A program made the position numbers and the translations under genes. Positions 48,103 to 58,834 of a DNA stretch of 64,000 nucleotides are shown piece after piece. Within the stretch, counting starts at the first letter, position 1. Each line of letters opens with the position of its first letter. Below the pieces are notes generated by a model. That model did not search any database, was not told the DNA's origin, and was given only the letters and a program-made list of their open reading frames with translations. The DNA comes from Morchella semilibera (lineage: Eukaryota > Ascomycota > Pezizomycetes > Pezizales > Morchellaceae): positions 682,001 to 746,000 of the forward strand of contig WBVU01000015.1 of assembly GCA_009192285.1 (NCBI GenBank), written 5' to 3'.

Positions 48103-50934
48103 TGTAGACCTTTCTGGTTGCTCTCGCGTTACGTTGGTTTGGTGGGGGTGGTGGGAGGCCTGGCCTTATCGATTGCGGGAGGTCGTCATGCTGCTTGTGG
48201 GGTTACACGAAGGTTGTTAAAACCTAACCCTGTAAATTCCTAGGCGCGCATGGGGGGGGTGGGGTTAATGATCACTTCAACTGTTTCTAGTACTAACAGA
48301 GTGCCTACACTACAATTTTCATTATTGTGCAATATTTGGCATGCGAGTTACAGCCATGTGCCAAATTCCCTTACCCATGGATCAGTAATCACCAAGAAAC
48401 ACGGGGTGCGGGGAGTCACTCTTAAGAGCACTGTTAATTTTACCATCACGGCCTCTGATCATTAAACGCACAGAAAATCCGCGGAGAGCCGGCTCTGAGA
48501 CTTTTCGGCTCAAGTTTTAGCCACGGATAATGAAGTCAATCACACGGCCCGAGCCAATATTTGTGGGCTCGGACATCGTGTCTCGGACATTGATCGGTAC
48601 ACAGACCTACATCTCTACATACATGCATGCAGGCCGATCATTGACTGTGGGTAGTTACAAATAGAGTGAGTGCCTGAAACCTGAAACTCCCATGTCCCCT
48701 TCCCTCGGGTGCGTCTATAGACTAATTTCATTAAAGAGACTCCCTGAAGCCTTCGCTCAGTCCCTCTCGGAGAGAGATCCTGGGTTCAGACACCCCACAA
48801 CCTGGGAAGCTCCCGGACACTCACCCAAACACACACATTAGCTATTGAGAACCCTGCCAGCCATTTACGTATGTATATACTAACACATACATACCTATAT
48901 TTTTACTCCCCACTTTTCTCCTCCAATGCGCCGAACATCCGCGCGCAGTGCCTCGGGACACCTGAGCTTAAGAAGAAACCTCCTGAGCCCTCCTTGGCGG
49001 AATGTCTTGCGATCGTAACCTATGTGGGTATGCGCCGCAAACCTCGGGGGCTGTCCGATCCACGTAGCATTTTCAGATACATACGTATATGTGTATGCAC
49101 CTACTAGAGTACACAGTACCGCTCGTATCGTATCTCATATGTGCTACATATATTATATGCATCTGTGTACTCCACGAGCTGTCTCTCCTGAGGCTGCCCA
49201 AACTCTGAAAGGTTCGGCTGCTCCAGAAACCTGAGACGCCGTCGGGGGCGTGCTGCAATGCACCCCACAAACCCAATTGCAAGCCGCCCTGCTAGACACA
49301 CACCACGTGTGCAGGTGAGATGTATCACCTCCTCGAGGGAAAAAAAAAGTTTTTTCAGAGTCTGAGAGCGTCTTTTAACCGCGTGGCTTCAAGATCCTGG
49401 GATAGGCAGGGCACCCCCAAAAATATTTTTGGGGGAGCTCCTAACACAGAGCTAGCTAGCATTAGCATGTATGTTTGTGTATGCACAACGTCAACACACA
49501 AAGCCTTGGATGAATCCGCGGATCTCGTCCGCCGCCCATGGTCAGACGTACGGGCACTAACAAGCGAGGGCAAATCCCTACAGCTGAAAGAGTCATGGCA
49601 ATCTAGCATGAAAGATAGCAGAGTCCTTAGAGTCAGGTTATCTTTGCTGTTTTTGCCAGAGTCCGGAGTCCGAGGTGAGCCTGCAGTTGGTCCATGCGGA
49701 TAGCCTCTTAGTAGGCACCGAAGATCCCTTACAGGTATGAGAATTTTGAGGGGAGCTAATGGACGGGGATATACTAGCTAATCATTAATACTAACGTATC
49801 AACTGAGTTATCGTAAGGTTGGGCAATCATTATTGCAGCTCTCTTCAGCAAAATGATTTAACCGGAGAGAAGTTCCCTTAGCCTACAATTGGCCGCACCT
49901 CGAGCGTGACTTTGGCCAGTTGTTCAAGATTAAATTTTACGAGTGATAACCCGTGAACCAACTACATTAACACGCGTAGCATACGTACGTGTCTCTTTAG
50001 TTCTAATTACCAGAATCTTGATCGTGAATTCGCACATGGGACCTGCATACTTCTCGAGTACTTACGCGTAGATCCATGTAGGTTAATTACCTATTTCGTA
50101 AAATGATTCCCGTTGTTGGCGGTGCTTTCCATCTAGACAGGGCTACATGTACTTACATGTAGATATGGCATACAATACATGTAGTGTGGGCATAGGCGCC
50201 AAGGGGCAGCGGCCAAGGCCGAGTGATAAGAGAAAAAACACCACCCTACCCTTAGAGGAGGAGGGGGCAGAAAATGTAAGGAACCTATGAGTTTCGAGCC
50301 TTGCTAGATCAGTGCTGGGGTTCTACACTGTATAATCTACCCATCACGTATCCCTCGCGCCCCCACAGACCAGCGATATCAGCAGCGGGGCAGCATGTTC
50401 CGTCGGTGGGAGAATAGAATAAAACAGGTCCTCATACAGCCAGTCCCGAGGGTATTTGGATAAATAGGTGCTTTTCTCATACTTGTGGACTTTGAATGAT
50501 CACTCAGGCCGAGTGATACTCCATGAACGCAAAGCAAATCAACAACATGAGATATCATCTCACCCGCCAACCCTTCCTACCCATAAAAATTCCAACAATA
50601 CTTATTAATAATACTATATCCTTAGGGTATAAGTTAAGCAGTATGGGGTTTTTAAATTGAATGCGAACGGCTACCCCACGCCAGCATACACTACCTACGC
50701 AAAAACGAAAAACGAACATGCCCCACCAGCCCCCTCATCACCTTCCCGAACACGCCCACACCCAGACCCGCGCTCTGCGGTCTCAGTCTCGAAAAGTAAA
50801 ACCCACCCCGCGCCCCTGCCACGCCGCCAGCAAAGAATGCAGGAACACCTCTGCCCAGAAACCCGGTTGCTATTGGTACACATCTAGAATACAGCGCTTT
50901 TTCCCAACCGACCCAACACCAAGCAAAAATAAAA
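48103..50934. other. Intergenic 2.8 kb between SKI3 and TRM10
   Basis: No gene is supported. The stretch contains the SKI3 promoter, CA/TA-type tracts (48860-48900), GC phrases such as GGCCCGAGCC and GGGCTCGGACATCG (48548-48580) similar in style to 31035-31075, and TACATGTA near 50145 (two) and 50177. A 127-codon open frame starting at 49320 has no recognisable motif. An AAAAATATTTTTG palindrome lies near 49420. Confidence 0.5.
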
Positions 50935-52273
50935 TTAGTTCTCCTCGTCCTCAACCTCGCCATTCTCATTCTCATCATCGGCCACACCTTCTTTGTCCTC
51001 CGCGCCATCCTGATCCTTCATCTTGACCGCGGGCTGCTTGCGCGGCGGAATGACGGTGATGAAAGCCTCCTTCCAGTCTCGGCACTCGAGGTACTTGAGC
51101 ATGATCTCGACGACCTGGTTCGTGGTCAGCACGAAGCGGGACGCCATCTTGATGTAGTCGCCGATGGGCAGCTTAGCGGTCCGGATGCCTTGCGCGACAG
51201 CTTTGTTGTAACATAATTTCTATTTACCCTCTATTAGTCTCGCCGCATCACGGCACACGGGGGTGAAGATGGGAGGGTGGGGGGTGACAACCTTATACCG
51301 ATTTCGGTCCACAATCCCACCGATGATATAACTCGTCCCAGGCTCCAGCTCCTCCACCGTCTCCTCCGCATCCGCCGTCAGATACACGAGCTTCCCACGG
51401 GTTTCATCATTGACCTCATACTCGGCGTCCGAGAATGTGATTCCCTTCCAGTGCAGATGCTGGTTTTTGAGTCCCGTCTGAAAACGGGTCAGGAGGCGGC
51501 CATTGAGCGATGTCACGGCGAGCTTAAACTGGCGCGATGCAGCGCGGTTGAAGGCGTAGCAGCGAGTGAGCTGGGATGACATGGATATTACTTCCTAGAT
51601 AGGGCACGGAGTCCATCAGCGGCGAAGCTAGGGGAGAGAGAGAAAAACAAATAAAAATCAGGGGGGGAGGAAATACCTTTTCATGCATCTTCTCGTCAAA
51701 CCCACAGTCCAATATCAGTGTTATATCCTCCACGACCCTCTTGACCCCTGCTGTTTGCTTCTGCTTCTTCCCCGCCGGCTCTCCCCCTTGCTTCTCGCCT
51801 TTATTATTATCCCCCTCCTTGTCCCCCTCCTTTTCCCCCTCCTCCTGCTCCTCATCTGATGCGTCATCGGCTTTGCGTTTGCTCCCGGTGGCGGCAGCAG
51901 CTTCCCGCTCTTCCCGGTCTCGCTGCTTGCGCTCTTTGAGTTTTCGCTTCTTGTCGGCTTTCCATTGCTCACGGGTCTCGGCAAAGCGCTGGAGCTTTAG
52001 TTGTTTCTTGTGTGCAGATTTTGAGATGGGGTTTCCGTCGGGACCAAGTGGGCGTGGGGGAGCGGCGGGTTTTGTGTTGCTGGTGGTGGATTCTGCAGCA
52101 GTGGTAGTGGTGGTGGTGGTGGTGGTGGTGGTGGTGGTACCGGTAGTAGTGGTAGTGGGCACTGCAATTGCAGTAGGAGTCTCTGTATTTACCGTAGCAG
52201 CAGTATTTTCTGGTACTGGGATGGAATCAATCTCCATTTCCTTGTCGTTAGCGAATTCCGATGTTCCATCCAT
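50935..52273 (-). CDS. TRM10: tRNA (guanine(9)-N1)-methyltransferase Trm10
   Basis: Exons 52273-51677, 51594-51292 and 51219-50935 give 394 residues with exact phases. The N-terminal 110 residues are low complexity with a run of Thr, then a basic helical segment typical of Trm10 ([39 protein letters not shown]). The SPOUT methyltransferase domain follows: [71 protein letters not shown], and the SAM-knot region [20 protein letters not shown] with [19 protein letters not shown]. Trm10 makes m1G9 in tRNA; it is nuclear/cytosolic. The C-terminus is strongly acidic. The ATG at 52273 is used because upstream in-frame codons lack ATG. It shares a 226 bp divergent promoter with NDUFA13. Confidence 0.96.
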
Positions 52274-52499
52274 TTTTCTCCCTTTCGAAAGCCGTGAATT
52301 CTGAGTGAGTTTCAAGTATCTTTAATATCCGGGTAACCATCTCTCTTCTTCCCCCACCAAACACCAGCACCAAGTTACAACCACCACCCCAGTCAGTCAG
52401 TCAGTCAGTCAGTATACAGCAAGCTCAACGTCAACCTCCTCCTCCAACCAACCAGCCAGCCAGCCCGCTACAAACCCGTACAATTATCAATTCCCCACC
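52274..52499. promoter_or_regulatory. Shared divergent promoter of TRM10 and NDUFA13
   Basis: Only 226 bp separates the two start codons, so both promoters must lie here. It contains six tandem CAGT units (52390-52413), CA/CC-rich pyrimidine stretches on the plus strand, and CCAGCCAGCC repeats near 52452. No TATA box is evident on either side. Confidence 0.6.
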
Positions 52500-53148
52500 A
52501 TGGTACAAGGTACCCCCCTCCCCTTCCATACCCTCCCCCCCCTTCCCCCACAAGTACCCCCCACTAACTCTCCACCACAACCACAGACCTCCCCCCAACC
52601 GGCGGCTACGGCCCCATCCAATACAAGCGCAACGTCCCCGCTCGCGGCTTCAAGCCATCCTACTACCTCTTCGCCATGGGCGCAATTTGCGCCTACGGCA
52701 TCTTCGAAGTGACGCGGGGGAACCGTGAGCAAGTGTACGTGGATCCACCTCCACCACCACCACCACCCCTCCTCTCAATATATCCGCTCTAGCTAGGTTG
52801 CTTACTGGGTGGACGGGTTTGACGGAGCAGTGAATACTCCCGCGAGAAAGCATGGGCTCGCATCCACCTGATCCCGCTGCTGGAGGCCGAGGCAGACCGC
52901 GACCACGTGCGCCGGCGGTTGGCTGCCGATGCGCGCGAGCGCGAGCTGATGAAGGATGTGAAGGGTTGGAAGTATGGGAGTGTCTATAATTCGGACAGGT
53001 TTGTTTGCCCCCCCCCCCCCCTCTCTCTCTCATTTGGGTTAATTGGTGGGGGAGGTGCTGGGCTAATTAATGGTGTCAATGGGATAGATTTGTGAGACCA
53101 ACCTACTCGCCGGTAGAGACCACTGGCGTGCATGAGCCGACTAGGTAG
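52500..53148 (+). CDS. NADH:ubiquinone oxidoreductase subunit NDUFA13/GRIM-19 (B16.6)
   Basis: Exons 52500-52509, 52587-52734, 52831-52998 and 53088-53148 give 128 residues, the family length. Exon 1 is only 10 nt (MVQ plus one base). The protein begins MVQDLPPTGGYGPIQYKRNV followed by PARGFKPSYYLFAMGAICAY, the single membrane span with the family motif. The matrix-side helix includes EYSREKAWARIHLIPLLEAE and ELMKDVKGWKYGSVYNSDRF, ending in VRPTYSPVETTGVHEPTR. It is an accessory subunit of complex I in the inner mitochondrial membrane and needs no cleavable presequence. Its presence shows that the organism has complex I. The ten-base first exon is supported by the exact phase and the CACCATGG context. 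Confidence 0.95.
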
Positions 53149-53523
53149 ATAGTCGGTTTCTTTTTGTTATTAGCATTCCGGACAAGACAGGAGCTCCATT
53201 ATTCGACATTCACAGTACATACAGAGGAGAGCATCGCGGATCGGAGAAAGAAAAAAAAACTGGAATACATATCGTTACCGCAGAGCCAAAGACCAATTGA
53301 CCCGAAGATCGCAAAAACAAGTCGTGAAGTCATTTCCTAATTTCATAGCCATGATCATCACTCGTTATATATATATATAAAAGAACACAGCTTAGCAAAC
53401 AAAGCATAAAAATAATCCTAAAGCTCAACCGAGAGCCCGAGAGCCAAAGTCAAGCAGGATACAAAATGCGTGCACACACAAAAGAAAAAAAGAAAAAAGA
53501 AAAAAGAAATGTAGATATCTAGT
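53149..53523. other. Short intergenic region between convergent NDUFA13 and GH5 genes
   Basis: This 375 bp region between two convergent stops holds both 3' ends. It has A-rich tracts at 53248-53261 and 53482-53510 and a (TA)n run at 53367-53379. Nothing else is seen. Confidence 0.5.
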
Positions 53524-55772
53524 CTACATTATTGCGCAGCCCCTATACCCAGTCCTCATCATTCCCAGATACCCCTCATCCTCATACTCCGCCCCCATCT
53601 TCCCCACACCTATGATCTTAATCATCTGCTCGCCCTCCGCATGCCACCACCTCAGCAAGCTGCGTTCATCCTCATACTCCCACTTCCCCCCCGTAACCTC
53701 GACCCGCACATCCCCCTTCGGAAAGTGAAACGGCGGCACAAAGATCTCCGTCGGCGCCTCCTCCTCCGTTGCCTTACAAGCCGAGATCTTCATCTCGAAC
53801 GTCGCCTTCGCCAGGTTGAAGCCTGCCTCAATGACCGTTCCACACGTGTACACCGGGGACGGCCTCACGAATGCCTCCGCAGCCCTAGACCCAGCCACGA
53901 TCGCATCCGGCGCAACCTTCTGCATGTCCTCCGGGTTCGTGCTCATGGTGCTGGTCGTCATGACCCTCTTTATGTTCTCGTCGTTGATGGTTGTGGCGCT
54001 GTCGACGGCCGAGCCGGCGGACGATGTCGGCGGCCGGTCGTCGAGGCTGAAGATGCTAAGGTCTTCGCCGTTCCAATTGTCGCCCCACTGGTGGTTGTTG
54101 CCGGCGCAGTAGGTCCAGAGGGTGTAGCCGACCTGGGCGCCCTCGAGGGCAAAGTGGTTGGCGTCCATGGCGCGGATCTGGGAGATGTAGTCGCCGTTGG
54201 AGTAGGCGGCTTTGTCGTCCATGTCGTAGGGGATACCAATCTCGGTGAAGACGCAGGGGGTTAGGCCGATGCTGTCGAGGCCCTCTTGTTTCATGGCTTT
54301 GAGCTGGTCGCGAAGACAGTTTCTAGACGGGTTAGTAGAGGTTTGTAAGGTGTTTAGGAGTGGGAATACCTGATGGCGGTTTCACCGATCTTGATGGCGA
54401 AGGATGGGGACCAGTAGCGGCCGCGGAGGACACCGAGGACGTCAATGTTCCAGAGACGGTTCCATTTCTTGGTCATGAGGGTGATACCGTCGTAAAAGTG
54501 CGGGGCATACACCATTCGTTCATGTGCGTCTTCGGTGCCCTTGATACGCGGTGGGATCTCGAATACTGGCGGCTGGCAGAACAGGATTGCCGCCTTGTGC
54601 ACGCTCCTGATGGCCTTCTGGTACTTTCTGTAATGGTCGAGAAAGTACGTCTCCGTGAACCTCTCCGCATCGATAGGCTCGCCGCTAGGCATCTTGCTGA
54701 AGTAGTCGTTCCTGAGGATTGTATCCGTCGCTGGGTCCCACACTCCGTGCTGAGCCCACACGCACTCGCCGAGCTTCCAGCCCGAGTCCCTCTTCCAGCC
54801 ATATCGAGAGTCGTCATAGTCGGGCGGCAACCATGCCTGGACACCCTTTGGGTCAATGAGCGCCGACCCCGTCTTATATGGCCCGGTGCCGCCAAAATCC
54901 CAGGTATCAATCTCGCATGCCCTCCCCGACCCGGTGAGGATTGCCTGCCACGCCGTTGGCGAAGTCCCCTTCTGTAACTTCTGCTGCGTCGGAATCGCAT
55001 CCAGCTTCTGGTATCCTATCAACCCCCGATTAGGCTCATTCAACGACTCATAGCCAATAACCGTGCAGTCTTCCAAATCGCCGGCATCATGTATCCTCTG
55101 TGCCAGGTGCTTGACCGCTGCAATAAAATGATCCTGCAGGTAGTCCTGTATATTGACTCCGTCGATCACACACTTTGGCGCAAAGTCCCTTCCAGCAAAC
55201 CACAGCGTAAATATTGTCAGACACGCCAGCCGCTGATAGTTCGTTGACCAAATCATCTTCGGGAACGTCTCTGGGTCCGGGTACGTATTATGTACGAGCG
55301 CTGCCTCCGTGACCTCGAACGCACGCGGATCCAGCCCCATAGCATAAATCGTCCACATAGGGGCGCCCGACCCACCAGACAGCCTCGACCACACATCCTG
55401 ATGTGGGTCCATGAAAACCATAAAGTCATACTCCTTCGCCTTTCTCAGGATGGCGATCGTGTGGGCGATCCATTCCTCGTCGTAGATGCCGGGGCCACGT
55501 GACTCTATGGCCTCCCATGTGAAGATGTATCGGATTGTGTTGTATCCACAGTTGCGGAGGCGCTGGAAGTGCACGTCGGCCTGAGAGAGGGAGAAGGGGC
55601 GTTCGATGAAGGAGACGTGGTCGCCGTCGAAGAACTTGTCGGATATATGTGAGGGGAGGTTGGGACTTGTGGGATATTTGGCGTCCGAGGCAACGTTGAT
55701 GCCGCGGAGAGTTACTTGGCGGTTGTGGGGGTCTTTGAAGTATGGACCGTCGATGGTGAGAAAAGTAGGCAT
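53524..55772 (-). CDS. Glycoside hydrolase family 5 ergosteryl-beta-glucosidase / glucocerebrosidase (EGCrP/Egh1-like)
   Basis: Exons 55772-54370 and 54322-53524 give 733 residues. The N-terminal TIM barrel starts at ITIDGPYFKDP-type sequence with VTLRGINVASDAKYP and NTIRYIFTWEAIESRGPGIY. MDPHQDVWSRLSGGSGAPMW is characteristic of this fungal GH5 subgroup (GH5_12). The acid/base Glu lies in GYESLNEPNRG and the nucleophile Glu in CVFTEIGIPYDM. The C-terminal beta-domain (FVPPFHFPKGDVRVEVTGGK) is also seen in EGCrP proteins. Known members hydrolyse ergosteryl-glucoside (Egh1/EGCrP2) or glucosylceramide (EGCrP1) inside the cell, and the absence of a signal peptide here fits. Which lipid is preferred cannot be decided. 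Intron 1 is 47 nt and in phase. Confidence 0.92.
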
Positions 55773-56606
55773 ATTGTTGGGTAAAGTAGTTTCAGGCTCT
55801 CCTAGTTATGGTATAGGGATGGAGAAAATAGTTTGCGGGCTGAAGTCTGTGAATTGTGAGCTTTTGGTATGGCCAGAGGAGCTCTGATGTACTCACCTTA
55901 AGCTTCCTAACAGCAACCTCACAGCGGAAGAAGCTCGACAAGAATAGACGTTGTAGTGAGGGTGTACTTGGGGCTGAGCGTCTAAACAACAATCTCCTGA
56001 AGCTATCTCGAGAATCCAAGAGCCCGTGTTGTAAAAAAAATCCTCTGGATGCAGTTCAAGACAGGAGAGGCTGTCCGTCGTATCTGGGGGCTCTACTTGT
56101 TACCCAGCTTCCTTGACAACCCCAACCGGTTATTGCTGGTCTTGGCATAGATCTGTCGCCCAGGGTTATTGTTATGACGAGTGTGGCTAAGGGCCCATCG
56201 AATATCTACCTAATTGTTCTTTCTCTCTCTCCCCTCTCTCGTCTTCGTCTTCGTCCTCGTCTTCGTATTCGCACGCATTTCAATGCGATAGTTCAGTGGA
56301 TTGGTGTGTGTGTGTGCATGAATCCGAATCTTACTGATGAACAACCCTAACCCTAGTGCTTCACTTCTCATGCAGTTGTTGATCAAAACGGGCAACCTGA
56401 TGCCAAAGATTCGTATTCTCTGGTGTTACTAGTCCGTGGGAAAGTTATGTTATACACTCAGCCACTTTATAGATATGGTCAGGCCCAAGTGCCCCCGTAA
56501 AATCTCTTTTAGAGGTATTAGAAATACCGCCTTAGCAGGGGGGCCAGGGACAAAACATCGGAAGGTGAGGTTGTTTCTAGAGTAGCTGGGCCGTCTCTAC
56601 TACTAA

Positions 56607-56696
56607 GTACTACGGGTGTAGGGGTAGGTCTGTAGACGGTGGTCGCGGCTGCAACAGCAGTAGGTGTCTACAGGCTTACCCCTACACCCGTAGTAC
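56607..56696. repeat. Inverted repeat with 31 bp arms and 28 bp loop
   Basis: The left arm 56607-56637 begins GTACTACGGGTGTAGGGGTA; the right arm 56666-56696 is its reverse complement with 29 of 31 positions matching. The arms could form a strong hairpin in RNA or a cruciform in DNA. No target-site duplication or transposase is seen alongside it. Confidence 0.85.
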
Positions 56697-58450
56697 AGCC
56701 AATCCTCACTTCTAAAGGCAAGGACTATAGACAGGCATGGTTAAAAGGTTGTGATGCCTACGGCCATCACTACGCCACTGTGATATGTTTCCGAACATAT
56801 TACTTTGCCAAGAGAACACATTTTCTACTAAACCCGTTTACCGGACCCAGTTTACTTATGCACAAGCGTCTCTCATTCACGGCTCCCGAGGTTCAATACC
56901 AGTACTTAGTAGTATTGTGGCAAGTAACGCTTATGGTGTTGTCAGTAAGCTTTTGATACACAAGTCTCTTCTGACGGATACGGGAAAAATTACAGCGTAA
57001 GCCGCTTCAAATGAACGCTAATTTCTGTGGCTTACGCCGTGGAGAGCGTGATTGCCACTGGTCTCTTCCAGACGGTACTGACTACATGGACCCTTGACTA
57101 TCATTTTTACAGCAGTTTGCATAATATTAGGCTCAGCCGAGCACTGTAATACACTAAGTATGTATGTAGTAGAACTTAATTCTCTATGTAATTCCCATAA
57201 CCTCACCAAGCAGTCCCACCGAAACCTTAATTTAAGATACCTGAAGGGGCCGGGGTGCATCTCGAGTCCCATAACGGGTTAACTTTGGCTCAATAGGAAC
57301 TCCTGGGGTATGGTTAAACCTGGGGGGGGGTATGACTAATGTCACCCAAATTCAGTAGGAATTCCAAGAACAGATGATACTTTCTGTAAGAATATGGAGA
57401 ACGTTTTTCTAACTGTCAAGATCCGCCAAGAGCGTTGTTTATTGAGCCTGGTTTTCAGATCTACGAGGAGCTAGTCGTAACCCCAGGATAACAACACCCC
57501 TAGGGGTGCGTCTATCTAGATAGTATGGCCCCACCAAGCATAATTACCCCGCATCCAAACCCTAGTCCGTAGCAGCAGGCCTTTGGAAATATCACAACTG
57601 CAAAAAGTATAGTTAGCAGGAGGGAGAAAATCCTTTTCCGTCAACAGTTGTCACCTTACGTATAATCATCTAGGGGGGTAAAATTAACATTCTTGGAGAA
57701 CTGTCACGCAATTAGAGAATTCTCTGTTTAATCGATACCACCGTATAAATACCCCCAGCTGCGTATCTCATCGCTCCCGTCATCTCATACACATATGGGC
57801 CCAAAAGTTATCACCATTCGCAGGGAATTGACTATAGCAACTCTGGAATAGCTGTAGCCGTATATTGAATGCGCAAGGGGATTGAAGAGAATGATCAGTG
57901 CAGCAAAAGACCTGGGCCTTGTTACTAGATGTGAGTAGATGGCTATATGGGAGCCGGGGATACTGAAAGTGCTGACATTCATAAGGTATCACTCGGTATG
58001 GAACGGAGCACTTCCTGAATATAGGGGTGAGAGAAAGAAAAGTGGCTTGATTGAATGTGAATTCAGTATGGTTCAAGTTTTAAACCTAGTAATGAGCCCA
58101 TCACCTGAGTGCCTTGATGTTGAGGTATGTTTTATTTGAGGTCCATACGGGTGCGTAGAATAATACAACCACCACTGATAGCAGAATACATGTATCCAAT
58201 ACCCAATATGGATGTTTTCGTATTATATATCCTCGTATGGCCCACTGGTAACGGTGGAGCCGAATACCTGAGTCGTTGTACGTAGTACAGGGGTGTGGGG
58301 AAGTCTGACAACAAGTTATTGCTGTATGGCGGCTAGGGGCTATATTTGTATTTTTCTGTCGTTCTTCCCGCACAGCACACAACACAACTCGCCAGTACGT
58401 ACATACTACTACATGTACTCAAGTAGGTGAGGACAACAAGTCTAAATACA

Positions 58451-58800
58451 CTACATGTAAACATGAAGCTGTAACCTGTCAACCCGCCTCCCGATCTTGT
58501 CAGCGCAGATAATCACGGTCTCATCATTCTGATAAACAATATCAATACCTGCATATATTCAAGGTAAGGCAAACTACAACACAGACAAGAGAAACAAACA
58601 TTAAACTCACCAAAACAGTCTTAAGCCCAGCCCTGATTCTGGAGACCCTGAGCACTCTAGACCTGTACGATAAAGGGCACTAGTCCACCGAAGTATCGTC
58701 GAGGGGAACCAGAAACCCTCACAACTCTCCCGTACTTCCACTCGACCGTCGTCTGCATCCAATACAGTATCTTTCCCAATTATGGAAGGTCTCAAGCTTT
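58451..58800 (-). pseudogene. Possible remnant of a small protein gene
   Basis: Minus strand 58554-58451 reads IDIVYQNDETVIICADKIG and then GRRVDRLQLHVYM to a stop, preceded by a plausible acceptor (TATGCAG). A good donor (TTTTGGTGAGTT) lies near 58615. Upstream of that donor all three frames show protein-like pieces (for example YWMQTTVEWKYGRVVRVSG) but none joins in phase. A host gene broken by frame changes, or an unrecognised exon structure, would both explain this. No family is recognised. Confidence 0.2.
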
Positions 58801-58834
58801 GATAGGGCTATTCTCAAGCTTTGATAGGGCTATT
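58791..58834. repeat. Perfect 2 x 22 bp tandem duplication
   Basis: The unit starts CTCAAGCTTTGATAGGGCTA and is repeated without mismatch, which suggests a recent slippage or repair event. It lies in gene-poor DNA. Confidence 0.95.

Noticed and set aside
49320-49703. 127-codon plus-strand open frame
   Set aside because: No family resemblance and no supporting promoter or intron signals; treated as chance.
56343-56358. Telomere-like CCCTAACCCTA
   Set aside because: Only two units, not enough to call an interstitial telomere array.
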